NCBI GenBank assembly: GCA_029893765.1
Contig: JARXZD010000012.1
Coordinates: forward strand, 1 to 41,098
DNA length: 41,098 bases
From: Bacilli bacterium PM5-9
GTDB taxonomy: Bacteria; Bacillota_I; Bacilli_A; JAJDGJ01
Reading direction: 5' to 3'
The notes beneath the pieces are model-generated. The model ran no database searches. It had not been told where the DNA came from and worked only from the letters and a program-made list of their open reading frames with translations. The translations under genes were made by a program, and so were the position numbers. The number at the start of each line of letters is the position of its first letter. Position 1 is the stretch's first letter. Shown piece by piece: positions 26,130-33,470 of the stretch.

Positions 26130-27659
26130 ATGGAAAAAGATTATATTTTAGTGTTAGATTATGGTAGTCAATACAACCAACTTATTGTTAGAAGAATTAG
26201 AGAGATGAATGTTTATTCAAAATTAGTTCATCATGAGATTGATATTGAAGAACTAAAAAAAGATGAGCATTTAAAAGGTATTATTTTATCTGGTGGACCA
26301 AATTCAGTTTATGAAAAAGGTGCATTTACAATTGATGATGGAATTTTTGAATTAGGTATTCCAATTTTAGGTATTTGTTATGGGATGCAACTTATTTGTC
26401 ATAAATTAGGGGGAAAAGTTGAGCCTGGTGTTGTTAAAGAGTTTGGTAAAACAAAAATAAATGTTATTTCTCAAAATAATATTTTTAACAAAACTAATGA
26501 TGAACAAATAACTTGGATGTCTCATACAGATAAAGTTGTTTCAATACCTGATGGTTATGAAAAAGTGGCTTATTCGGAAAATACTGAGTTTGTAGCAATG
26601 GAAAATGCAAATGATAATATTTATGGTATTCAATTTCATCCTGAAGTAACACATACTGAGTATGGAAATCAAATTTTAGCTAACTTTATTGAAAAATGTA
26701 ATATTAAAGATAAATGGTCAATGGATAATATTGTTGATGAATTAATTGAAAATATTAGAAAAGAAGTTAAAGATGATAAGGTTTTATGTGCTTTATCTGG
26801 TGGTGTTGATTCTTCTGTAGTTGCTTATTTATTATCAAAAGCTATTGGTAGTAACTTAACTTGTGTTTTTGTTGATCATGGTTTATTAAGAAAAAATGAA
26901 GCTAAACAAGTTATTGAGACATTTTCTGGATTAGAATCTGAATTGATTGTTAGAAATGAACAGGATTTATTTTTAAGAAAACTTAGAGGTGTATGTGATC
27001 CTGAGCGTAAACGTAAAATAATTGGTAATACTTTTATTGAAGTATTTGATGAAGTATCTTCTCAATTAAATGATATTAAATATTTAGCACAAGGTACAAT
27101 TTATGCTGATGTAATTGAATCTGGTACAAAAACTGCACAAACAATTAAATCACATCATAATGTTGGTGGATTACCAGAAGATTTACAATTTAAATTAATC
27201 GAACCATTACGAGAATTATTTAAAGATGAAGTAAGAAACTTAGGTAGAGTATTAGGAATGCCTGAGAAAATTGTTGATCGTCAACCTTTCCCTGGTCCTG
27301 GATTAGGTATAAGAATTATGAATGATGTAACTCCTGAAAAAGTAGCAATGCTTCAAGATGTTGATGCGATTGTTAGAGAAGAAATTGAAAGTGTTGAAGA
27401 TAAGCATGGTGCATGGCAATACTTTGCTGTTTTAGTTGGAGCTAAATCTGTTGGTGTTATTGGTGATCAAAGATTATATGGTGAAGTTGTAGCTATTAGA
27501 GCTGTATCATCAATTGATGGTATGTCTGCTGACTTCTGTCGCATTGATTATGATGCTTTATCACAAATGGCAACAAGAGTTATTAATGAAGTGCCTGGTG
27601 TTGCTAGAGTAGTGTATGATATTACTTCTAAGCCACCTGGAACAATTGAGTGGGAATAG
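26130..27659 (+). CDS. guaA: GMP synthase (glutamine-hydrolysing)
   Basis: GuaA converts XMP to GMP using glutamine and ATP. The N-terminal class I glutamine amidotransferase domain carries the catalytic Cys83 (GICYGMQ) and the FHPE His/Glu near residue 170. The ATP-pyrophosphatase domain has the PP-loop SGGVDSSV (from 223), and the C-terminal dimerisation domain ends in [17 protein letters not shown], the nearly invariant family terminus. The ATG at 26130 ([16 protein letters not shown]) is preferred over an upstream in-frame ATG at 26082, which lies inside the leader terminator. The 3' end of guaA is a known integration hotspot, and a mobile element begins directly after it. Confidence 0.97.
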   Translation: MEKDYILVLDYGSQYNQLIVRRIREMNVYSKLVHHEIDIEELKKDEHLKGIILSGGPNSVYEKGAFTIDDGIFELGIPILGICYGMQLICHKLGGKVEPGVVKEFGKTKINVISQNNIFNKTNDEQITWMSHTDKVVSIPDGYEKVAYSENTEFVAMENANDNIYGIQFHPEVTHTEYGNQILANFIEKCNIKDKWSMDNIVDELIENIRKEVKDDKVLCALSGGVDSSVVAYLLSKAIGSNLTCVFVDHGLLRKNEAKQVIETFSGLESELIVRNEQDLFLRKLRGVCDPERKRKIIGNTFIEVFDEVSSQLNDIKYLAQGTIYADVIESGTKTAQTIKSHHNVGGLPEDLQFKLIEPLRELFKDEVRNLGRVLGMPEKIVDRQPFPGPGLGIRIMNDVTPEKVAMLQDVDAIVREEIESVEDKHGAWQYFAVLVGAKSVGVIGDQRLYGEVVAIRAVSSIDGMSADFCRIDYDALSQMATRVINEVPGVARVVYDITSKPPGTIEWE

Positions 27660-27664
27660 TATAT

Positions 27665-27716
27665 AAAGAGCAATAAGTCCTTTATTATAGGGCTTTAGAG
27701 CTCTTTTCTTTTTGTT
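27665..27716. terminator. terminator shared by guaA and the element integrase
   Basis: AAAGAGC (27665-27671) pairs with GCTCTTT (27700-27706) outside, and AAGTCC with GGGCTT inside, followed by T-rich sequence on the plus strand. The integrase stop codon lies within the hairpin, so the structure probably ends guaA and possibly also integrase transcription from the other strand. The element's left attachment site must be in or near this region. Confidence 0.65.
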
Positions 27717-28908
27717 GTGGCACATTGCTGGCACATTTGATACTAGCTTTAGATGTATGTTTATTACGAGTTAGGATTTTGTTTGAATTATTTTCAACAT
27801 TAATATTTAGAATACCATTTAACTTATTAGCTACTTCATAATTAGTATTAGGATATAAATGTCCATAAGTTCCTAGCGTAGTTTCAATTTCTTCGTGTCC
27901 TAGTCTATCTCTAATGATTAATGGGTTTTCTCCTAGTTCAATTAATAATGAAGCGTGAGAGTGCCTTAAATCATGAATACGAATACGATGAACGTCAGCA
28001 ATCTTTGAATATCTTTCAATAGCTTTAGATAATGAACTTTTTTGAGTAGGGATTCCATTATAACTTAGTATAAATGTTTCATAACCTAAGGTATCGAATT
28101 GTAAATTTTTCCATTCTTTTAATAATGATATAGTGTTTTCGTCTAAGACAATATATCTTTTACTTGCTTTAGTTTTTGGTTCACCATAATGATAATCATT
28201 TTGATTTTTGTAAATAAGCGTTTTATCAATATTTAAAACTCTAGTTTCAAAATCAATATCACACCAAGACAAAGCAGTTGCTTCACCAATTCTCATACCA
28301 CTCATAAACAATAACCATAGACATATGTAATGAAAGAATTGATAGTAATCATTTTTATTAATTGATGATAAAACTTTTTCAAATTCTTCTTTAGTCCAAA
28401 AATTAATCTTAGGTTTCTGTTTTCTAATATTACCAATAATTTTAGCTGGATTTTGCTTTGCTAAACCTAATACTACAGCTCTGTCCATTGCTAGAGAGAA
28501 TAAACCTTGTACTCCTCTAACGTATGATGGTTTAAGCGTTTTTGCCATTGATAGTTGCCATTTTTGAACATGAATAGGTTCTATTTCATCTATCGTAAAT
28601 TTACTAAAGTATTTAAAATGATGTTTAACAATGGTTACTCTATTATCATAAGTCTGTTGCTTTACTTGAGTTTTATACCATGAAAGAAATATCATATTTA
28701 TATAATCCTCAAAAGATATTTTTTCTTTAGTATCTTCAAAGTAATTTTCTTTTTGAGAAAGAAGCTCATAATACTTATCACGAGCTTCCTTTTTTGTAGT
28801 AAAACCACTTCCACGTTTTTGTATTCTTTTTCCATTAGTATCAAAGCCTAAATGCGCTCTAAAATAATATGTCCCATCTTTTGCTTTTTTTATAGGGTCT
28901 TTTGCCAT
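27685..28908 (-). CDS. int: site-specific integrase of the element (Tn916 type tyrosine recombinase)
   Basis: A 407-residue integrase. The N-terminal arm-binding domain reads KKAKDGTYYFRAHLGFDTNGKRIQKRGSGF (family AP2-like), a SAM-like core-binding domain spans ~60-160, and the catalytic domain shows Arg206 (SGMRIGEATAL), KTKASKRYIVL, His312-x-x-Arg315 (HDLRHSHAS), LGHEEIETT and Tyr348 (TYGHLYP). The ATG at 28908 has AAGGAAG 8 bases upstream; the GTG at 28917 is less likely. It would catalyse integration and excision at the guaA 3' end. The C-terminal tail beyond the catalytic Tyr is long and basic. Confidence 0.95.
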   Translation of the reverse strand: MAKDPIKKAKDGTYYFRAHLGFDTNGKRIQKRGSGFTTKKEARDKYYELLSQKENYFEDTKEKISFEDYINMIFLSWYKTQVKQQTYDNRVTIVKHHFKYFSKFTIDEIEPIHVQKWQLSMAKTLKPSYVRGVQGLFSLAMDRAVVLGLAKQNPAKIIGNIRKQKPKINFWTKEEFEKVLSSINKNDYYQFFHYICLWLLFMSGMRIGEATALSWCDIDFETRVLNIDKTLIYKNQNDYHYGEPKTKASKRYIVLDENTISLLKEWKNLQFDTLGYETFILSYNGIPTQKSSLSKAIERYSKIADVHRIRIHDLRHSHASLLIELGENPLIIRDRLGHEEIETTLGTYGHLYPNTNYEVANKLNGILNINVENNSNKILTRNKHTSKASIKCASNVPQQKEKSSKAL

Positions 28909-28937
28909 ATTTATCACTTCCTTAATTTGTTTTTCTA

Positions 28938-29132
28938 TTAAGAAGTTTTATCTAGCAAAGTAATTCCTAAAATATCTTCTACAACATTACAAGGAACACG
29001 ATTAAGTTTACGAGATTGATAAAAAGGGTAACCTTTTTTAACCATAATCTCTTTTGCTTCACGTATAATGTCAGTTGCAAAAGAACTACCATATCCTAAC
29101 TCAATAAGGTCTTGCTTTGTAATTGTATTCAT
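28938..29132 (-). CDS. DUF3173-type small protein, putative excision partner
   Basis: A 64-residue basic protein whose TITKQDLIELGYG, REAKEIMVKKGYPFYQSRKLNRVP and DILGI segments match the DUF3173 proteins that sit beside integrases of integrative elements. It looks like a small helical DNA-binding protein. An excisionase or directionality role is inferred only from position, 29 bases upstream of int. AGGAGT precedes the ATG. Confidence 0.75.
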   Translation of the reverse strand: MNTITKQDLIELGYGSSFATDIIREAKEIMVKKGYPFYQSRKLNRVPCNVVEDILGITLLDKTS

Positions 29133-29230
29133 AACGTACTCCTTTCTGATACAATGATAAGCTAAGATATGTTTTGTACTTGCTTATCATTATATCAAAC
29201 AATTTTTATTTTTTCTATAATGCTATTTAT

Positions 29231-30544
29231 CTAAAGTAAATGTTCATCTTCAAAATAATATGCTTGAAAAACAATATTATCTTGATTTATAAATAATCCT
29301 TGAGCATTACTTGGAATTAGTTCACTCGCTTTTGTATTGTCAATAATAATAGAAGATAGAATTGAATCAGCACGACCACAAAGTCGATATCCTATATTGC
29401 TTCTTATCTGTCCATTTAGAATATTAGAATCAGGGCGCTGAGTTGCTAAAACAAGATGTATGCCAAAGGCTCTACCTTGTCTAGCAAATAGAGATAATTT
29501 ATTTTCTATTTGAATTATTATTTCTTTTTCTTCTTTCGATACTCCTGTTTTATCTAATAGTTCAGCTATTTCATCACAAGCAAATATAATTCTTTGTAAG
29601 TTTGCTTCCTTACTATTATATTCACTAATATTTGATACATTTACTTCTCTTAATAATTGTTTTCTTTTTTCCAACTCTTCTGCTAAGTCATTTAATACTA
29701 TTAATAAATTTTCTTTACTTGTTATAACATCACATTTACTTTGCCAATCACTAGAGAAATCTATGCCACTTTTAAAATCAGAAATTATTATTTTAGCTTG
29801 TTTTCTTAAACACTGCATTAAAATTAACTTTAATAATTCTGTTTTACCAGAGCCACTTGCTCCACCTAATAAAATGTGAGGTATTTCATTAAGATTAAGT
29901 GTGATTTCTTCTAAAGGATTTTCACCTATACAAAGTGTAAAATCATCACAATTCAAATAATCATCTTTCCAATACATAATTTTTTGACTTTCACTTATAT
30001 TTAAAGGTATGCCATAAACTATAATTATTTTTTGTCCCTGTGTATATTCAATTTTTAATATTTTCACTCCTAGAATTGACTCTATCTTTTCTCTGCTTTT
30101 TTCAAAATCCATTATATTAAAACCATTATTTAGAAATTCAAAAATCCTAACATGTTTCTTTTGCTTTGATTTATATTTTGATAATAATATTGGAATTTCA
30201 TCAATATGATTTACTAAGCCAATTTTTAATAAATTATTATTTATTGTTGTACTGAAAAATGGTCTTCCCAAGTTAATCATTAATAATATGAAAAGCATTA
30301 AAATAATAATTATGATAGCTAGTGTAATTGTTGTTTTTACTACATAGTATATAGGCCATGTAGTAAAGAGATTATATAAGTAATTAATATTATTTAAGAT
30401 CAATAATGCTAATGTTATAAAAATAATTATAAATATGTTTTTCCATGGGTTTCTATATAATTCTTTAAATCCATTTTTCAAATACAAGAATTTTATTTTC
30501 ATGGTTGTTTTGTTTCTTATCATTTCTTTTGCTTCATTTTTCAT
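29231..30544 (-). CDS. FtsK/SpoIIIE-like ATPase (TcpA-type coupling protein)
   Basis: About 437 residues. Two transmembrane segments lie near the N-terminus (about residues 30-48 and 66-90). The FtsK-type motor domain follows: Walker A in ILLGGASGSGKTELLKL (about 222-238), Walker B around IIFACDEIAELL, and the LATQRPDSNILNGQIRSNIG motif near 360, the usual FtsK/TcpA string. Such proteins couple the relaxase-DNA complex to a transfer channel. Compared with FtsK it lacks the gamma domain and the long linker. AGGAG lies 9 bases before ATG 30544; ATG 30550 is only 3 bases away. It overlaps the end of rep, so relaxase/Rep and motor are coupled. Confidence 0.9.
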   Translation of the reverse strand: MKNEAKEMIRNKTTMKIKFLYLKNGFKELYRNPWKNIFIIIFITLALLILNNINYLYNLFTTWPIYYVVKTTITLAIIIIILMLFILLMINLGRPFFSTTINNNLLKIGLVNHIDEIPILLSKYKSKQKKHVRIFEFLNNGFNIMDFEKSREKIESILGVKILKIEYTQGQKIIIVYGIPLNISESQKIMYWKDDYLNCDDFTLCIGENPLEEITLNLNEIPHILLGGASGSGKTELLKLILMQCLRKQAKIIISDFKSGIDFSSDWQSKCDVITSKENLLIVLNDLAEELEKRKQLLREVNVSNISEYNSKEANLQRIIFACDEIAELLDKTGVSKEEKEIIIQIENKLSLFARQGRAFGIHLVLATQRPDSNILNGQIRSNIGYRLCGRADSILSSIIIDNTKASELIPSNAQGLFINQDNIVFQAYYFEDEHLL

Positions 30545-31484
30545 TTTCATAATCTCCTATAATTTTTTCTGTTTTTGTTCCATCATCATGAAATTCTATA
30601 ATTTTATTTATTCTTCTTAAAAATGCTTGCCATGTTAATGGCTCATTTATTTGATATGATGAATATTGCTCATCTAGAGCAATGTTACTAATGATATAAA
30701 CTACTGTATAACATGCTATTTTATTGCTATATCGACATGGCAATTCTAGTGGATAACCATCAAGGTAATTCAGCATATTTCCAATTAATAAATTGCTTCT
30801 ATATTCTTCAAAACAAATAACGTTTTGTCCACGGTAACCATCAAATGGGTGTGTATAATCTGTGACACGATAAACATTTTCATAACCATGCGTTTCTAAT
30901 ACATATCTTGTTTTACCAGATTCTGTTTTACCATATATGAAAGTGACCTCAAGTGTACGAAATAATTGGCGATACTCATTTTCTTTGACTACTTGGCGTA
31001 CTCGCTCAATCTTATCAATATTCATGAGATATTCAGGTGTGGTTTCCAATATTTCAAAATTATCCATACCTTGTTTAATCATGTCATATAAATCAGTAAG
31101 ATCATTACGCGCACCTTGTCTTTCAATAGGTATTTCTCCCCATTCTTTATGGGTTTCTGTTAGGTTAGTTTCATTTTTTTTATCTTTTAACCACTTTCCA
31201 AGTTTAAAAATATAATCCCGATTATCAATACTTGTGCCTCTTGCTATTTCAAAGTGAGCACCAGTAAATCGATTTTTCATAGTGGAAAATCGGATAGCAT
31301 TATTTGATACTATGTAAATGTGCGTATGGTAAGTTTTATTTTCTCCTATCTCATCAGACATACACCAATAAATAAGACCATTAAATTCATTTAGTATCTC
31401 TTTAATTCTGTAATGTGTATAACTTTTTTCAATAGGGTTATTTATTGTAATCTGCCACTTTCTACTTCTATTGTCTTGCTTCAT
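30534..31484 (-). CDS. rep: CRESS-virus-like replication initiator (HUH endonuclease plus SF3 helicase)
   Basis: A 316-residue protein with the complete two-domain layout of circovirus/geminivirus-type Rep proteins. HUH domain: motif I WQITINNP (10-17), motif II with H53-T-H55 (HTHIYIV), motif III YIFK with nicking Tyr91 and Lys94. Helicase domain: Walker A YGKTESGKT (184-192), Walker B NVICFEEY (about 222-229), and motif C ending IISN (about 265). Similar Reps occur in bacterial pCRESS plasmids, and Rep-like relaxases occur in integrative mobilizable elements. Here it overlaps an FtsK/TcpA-like gene, so it may serve as both replication initiator and relaxase. The ATG at 31484 is preceded by AGGTGATAATAA. 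A nonamer-bearing hairpin lies 43 bases upstream. Confidence 0.9.
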   Translation of the reverse strand: MKQDNRSRKWQITINNPIEKSYTHYRIKEILNEFNGLIYWCMSDEIGENKTYHTHIYIVSNNAIRFSTMKNRFTGAHFEIARGTSIDNRDYIFKLGKWLKDKKNETNLTETHKEWGEIPIERQGARNDLTDLYDMIKQGMDNFEILETTPEYLMNIDKIERVRQVVKENEYRQLFRTLEVTFIYGKTESGKTRYVLETHGYENVYRVTDYTHPFDGYRGQNVICFEEYRSNLLIGNMLNYLDGYPLELPCRYSNKIACYTVVYIISNIALDEQYSSYQINEPLTWQAFLRRINKIIEFHDDGTKTEKIIGDYENEK

Positions 31485-31509
31485 TTATTATCACCTATAC
31501 TTATAATTT

Positions 31510-31523
31510 TGTCACATGTCACC
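31510..31523. repeat. tandem 7-bp repeats beside the origin hairpin (iteron candidates)
   Basis: TGTCACA (31510-31516) is followed directly by TGTCACC (31517-31523), giving GGTGACA-TGTGACA on the rep strand. The related TATCACC occurs near 31489. Short tandem repeats next to the hairpin are where CRESS Rep proteins bind; the role here is inference. Confidence 0.55.
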
Positions 31524-31526
31524 TAC

Positions 31527-31556
31527 GTTGCTAAAGGTAATACTGACTTTAGCAAC
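31527..31556 (-). other. candidate CRESS-type replication origin (stem-loop with CAGTATTAC nonamer)
   Basis: GTTGCTAAAG (31527-31536) and CTTTAGCAAC (31547-31556) form a perfect 10-bp stem. The 10-base loop reads TCAGTATTAC on the minus strand, the strand coding rep. CAGTATTAC fits the NANTATTAC nonamer nicked by CRESS-DNA virus Reps (circoviruses use TAGTATTAC or AAGTATTAC, geminiviruses TAATATTAC). Position, sequence and neighbouring rep agree. Nicking has not been shown here. Confidence 0.75.
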
Positions 31557-31571
31557 TCTAACACTTTGAAC

Positions 31572-31609
31572 AAAAGCTTCTCACTGGCTTAACGCCAGTG
31601 ATTGCTTTT
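31572..31609 (-). terminator. strong hairpin between the DUF-less small gene and rep
   Basis: TCACTGGC (31581-31588) and GCCAGTGA (31594-31601) form a perfect 8-bp stem with loop TTAAC, extended by AAAAGC (31572-31577) and GCTTTT (31604-31609). Read on the minus strand it ends the 31622 gene with a T-run, so it is probably a terminator. Being beside the origin, a replication or transfer role cannot be excluded. Confidence 0.6.
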
Positions 31610-31621
31610 ATTCAACTATGA

Positions 31622-31984
31622 TTATTCTTGTGAAGCTCTAGTTTGTTTAGTAGGCGTAATAATTGTAGCTTTACTTGCGGTTCCACGAACAGCTAATTCG
31701 TACTGTGTCTTTGAGGAAATTGTTATTATACAATTTTCAAATGATACTTTTAATGGCTCTCCACTTTGGGCAAATGCTTGAATTTTTTCTGCTTCTTTTG
31801 CTAGTTCTCCATCATCATCAACACGTATTTCGGTCATTTCATAATTTATTGGTGTACTATAACTACTATAAAACTTTCCAGTTGGTTCTCCATTTTGATA
31901 TTCTGGCTTTCTTACAACATCAATTAATGGAAACTCTTTTTCATTAGTGTATCTGCTTAATTGTAGATTAATTTTTTTTGGCAT
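31622..31984 (-). CDS. small conserved-type element protein of unknown function
   Basis: 120 residues, no signal or membrane segment. The centre (EMTEIRVDDDGELAKEAE) and the GEPLKVSFENCIITI segment are acidic to neutral, and the C-terminus is Thr/Lys-rich. Its place as the first gene of the rep-ftsK direction recalls the Orf23/YdcP (DUF961) proteins at the head of Tn916-type transfer modules, but I cannot show sequence similarity, so that is only a positional analogy. AGGAGGGCATTA precedes the ATG. Its promoter region carries two strong palindromes. Confidence 0.6.
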   Translation of the reverse strand: MPKKINLQLSRYTNEKEFPLIDVVRKPEYQNGEPTGKFYSSYSTPINYEMTEIRVDDDGELAKEAEKIQAFAQSGEPLKVSFENCIITISSKTQYELAVRGTASKATIITPTKQTRASQE

Positions 31985-32014
31985 AATTAATGCCCTCCTT
32001 TTTTATTTTTTGTT

Positions 32015-32030
32015 TTAATACATGTATTAA
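32015..32030. promoter_or_regulatory. 16-bp palindrome, candidate operator 1
   Basis: TTAATACATGTATTAA is a perfect palindrome 31 bases upstream of the 31622 minus-strand gene, in the divergent intergenic region. It probably binds a dimeric regulator. Confidence 0.55.
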
Positions 32031-32033
32031 TCA

Positions 32034-32048
32034 TGTAATCTGATTACA
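32034..32048. promoter_or_regulatory. 15-bp palindrome, candidate operator 2
   Basis: TGTAATC-T-GATTACA is a perfect 7+1+7 inverted repeat, 3 bases from the first palindrome. The two together suggest a controlled divergent promoter region between the transfer genes and the regulator at 32169. Confidence 0.6.
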
Positions 32049-32141
32049 CATATAGAATATAATAATTTACAATAAAACATCATTTGAAAAAATTATAATT
32101 CTCCAATTTTTATCCAATTTAATTATTTTGTTTAGTGTATA

Positions 32142-32150
32142 TGCTATACT
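32142..32150 (+). promoter_or_regulatory. extended -10 promoter of the HTH regulator
   Basis: TGCTATACT is an extended -10 element. Transcription would start near 32157, almost at the ribosome site, giving a very short leader. Confidence 0.5.
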
Positions 32151-32168
32151 AACTATGAGGTGATGGAA

Positions 32169-32756
32169 TTGGATACTAATGAAGATTTCTTTGTAGAACA
32201 GAGAAAGAGACTGAAAATAGTACTAAAATATTTAAAAAGTATTGGTCATAAGCAAAAAGATATATGCTGTAATACGAATATTTCTGAATCAGATATATCA
32301 CATTATAAATCAGGAAAAATAAAAGTTATACCTAATGATTTTTTATATCTGCTCCATGCTCATTATGATATTAATCCTGATTTTATTCGAGATAAATCTA
32401 ATGAAATGTTAGATAATAAAGGAATAGGGTATAAATATTTTGAGAAATTTGTAAGTGAATGGGATGTAGTGAAGAAAAAGGATAATAATTATTTATACCT
32501 TAAAATTGATGAGAATTTCTATAATTTTCTAATTGAGCTTGATGAATATCGAAAAGCAGAGGATAAAGGCATTATTCAAATTGACGACCAAATAGATAAT
32601 TTAAAAGAAATATACTCAGGTCCACCAAATTTAAAAGAGTATGTTCTTTTACCACGTAATGATTTTCTTGAAATTGTTCAGGATACTGTAGATAATAATA
32701 AGTTGTTGAATAATGTAATAGACTTTTCAGAGTATGAAGATATCCTGGAAGAATAA
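32169..32756 (+). CDS. helix-turn-helix regulator of the element
   Basis: About 195 residues. Residues ~10-75 form an XRE-like HTH (KYLKSIGHKQKDICCNTNISESDISHYKSG). The rest is acidic and helical without a recognised domain. It is transcribed away from the rep-ftsK genes across a region with two palindromes and converges on a second small regulator, an arrangement like phage or conjugative-element control circuits. AGGTGA fits a TTG start at 32169; ATG 32163 and GTG 32160 overlap the ribosome site. The regulated genes are inferred from position. Confidence 0.7.
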   Translation: MDTNEDFFVEQRKRLKIVLKYLKSIGHKQKDICCNTNISESDISHYKSGKIKVIPNDFLYLLHAHYDINPDFIRDKSNEMLDNKGIGYKYFEKFVSEWDVVKKKDNNYLYLKIDENFYNFLIELDEYRKAEDKGIIQIDDQIDNLKEIYSGPPNLKEYVLLPRNDFLEIVQDTVDNNKLLNNVIDFSEYEDILEE

Positions 32757-32779
32757 CAAAATAATTTTTCAAAAGAATA

Positions 32780-32827
32780 AAAAAATGATACTTAGTTTTT
32801 AAACAACTGTATCATTTTTTTTATTTT
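32780..32827. terminator. bidirectional terminator between convergent regulator genes
   Basis: An A-run plus ATGATAC (to 32791) pairs with GTATCAT (32809-32815) plus a T-run, with an inner AGTT/AACT pairing. A-rich on one side and T-rich on the other, it can terminate both the 32169 gene and the facing 32821 gene. Confidence 0.75.
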
Positions 32828-33033
32828 GTATTCTTTATATCTGTCCTACCAATTAAATAATCTATTGAACAGTTATAATAATCTGCTAATTTAATGAGAA
32901 TATCTATTGGGAAATCTCTACTACCTTTTTCATAACGTGAATAGACATCTCTATGTAGCTTTAAATACTCTGAAATATCTTTGATTGATATGTCATTATC
33001 TATTCGTAAATCTTGAATTCTTTGAAATTTCAT
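32821..33033 (-). CDS. XRE family repressor
   Basis: A 70-residue single-domain HTH protein of the Cro/C1/XRE type: RIQDLRIDNDISIKDISEYLKLHRDVYSRYEKGSRDFPIDILIKLADYYNCSIDYLIGRTD is a complete HTH_3 domain including the terminal YLIGRTD, which is highly typical. The ATG has AGGAGAG upstream. It is divergent from the receiver-domain gene, and a 24-bp inverted repeat covers both promoters, so it probably represses both itself and the cargo transcript. Confidence 0.9.
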   Translation of the reverse strand: MKFQRIQDLRIDNDISIKDISEYLKLHRDVYSRYEKGSRDFPIDILIKLADYYNCSIDYLIGRTDIKNTK

Positions 33034-33048
33034 TTTTAACTCTCCTTA

Positions 33049-33078
33049 TAGACAAAGTATACCTAATATGATATACTT
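33049..33078. promoter_or_regulatory. back-to-back promoters over a symmetric operator
   Basis: On the plus strand, TAGACA (33049-33054), 17 bases and TATACT (33072-33077, with an upstream TG) form a promoter for the 33122 gene. On the minus strand, TATACT (33061-33056) serves the XRE gene. AAGTATA (33055-33061) and TATACTT (33072-33078) are exact inverted repeats, so one dyad contains both -10 boxes. Confidence 0.6.
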
Positions 33079-33121
33079 CAATTATTAAATAAGACCGTTT
33101 GGTCGTATTGAGGAGGTAGAA

Positions 33122-33430
33122 ATGAAAATATTTTTAGATGATAATCGTAATATAGATAATAGTGAATATTCAATTATTCGTACTTATGAAAATTGTATTA
33201 TCCTTCTTAAAACATTTAGCAATGACATTGATATTATTAGTTTAGATTATGATTTAGGTGGAAATAAAACAGGTTATGATGTAATAGAATACATGTATAG
33301 TAATAATATTATACCTAGACATATAAATATTCATTCTACCCATAAAGAAGGAAGTAATATGATAGAGGAATATGCCAAAACAAATTTTTCTTCAACTACT
33401 GTTACAACTAATAAAATAGAAGTGTTGTAA
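33122..33430 (+). CDS. cyclic-phosphate processing receiver-domain (cREC) protein
   Basis: The 102-residue protein consists of one receiver-like domain: MKIFLDDNRN at the N-terminus (acidic pair D6/D7), ISLDYDLGGNKTGYDVIEYM (about 38-57), and INIHSTHKEGSNMIEEY (about 66-83). This matches the small cREC family (typical strings FLDDxR, SLDHDLG, TGYDV, hHSxNPxG). The usual His of SLDHDLG is Tyr here. The family was proposed by comparative genomics to handle cyclic phosphates in RNA-repair-like contexts. AGGAGGTAGAA precedes the ATG. It is the first plus-strand cargo gene, under an XRE-controlled promoter. Confidence 0.7.
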   Translation: MKIFLDDNRNIDNSEYSIIRTYENCIILLKTFSNDIDIISLDYDLGGNKTGYDVIEYMYSNNIIPRHINIHSTHKEGSNMIEEYAKTNFSSTTVTTNKIEVL

Positions 33431-33470
33431 ATTTAGAGAAAATAGTAAGAAAACAGAATGGAGATTATAA

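Noticed and set aside
26020-26130. Purine riboswitch upstream of guaA
   Set aside because: The conserved three-way junction sequences of the purine aptamer are not found.
31622-31984. Assignment of the small gene to the Tn916 Orf23/YdcP (DUF961) family
   Set aside because: Position is similar, but I cannot point to shared motifs, so it is left as unknown.
33093-33104. GACC-GTTT-GGTC as a further operator near the cREC gene
   Set aside because: The arms are only 4 bp and could be chance; too little to call a site.
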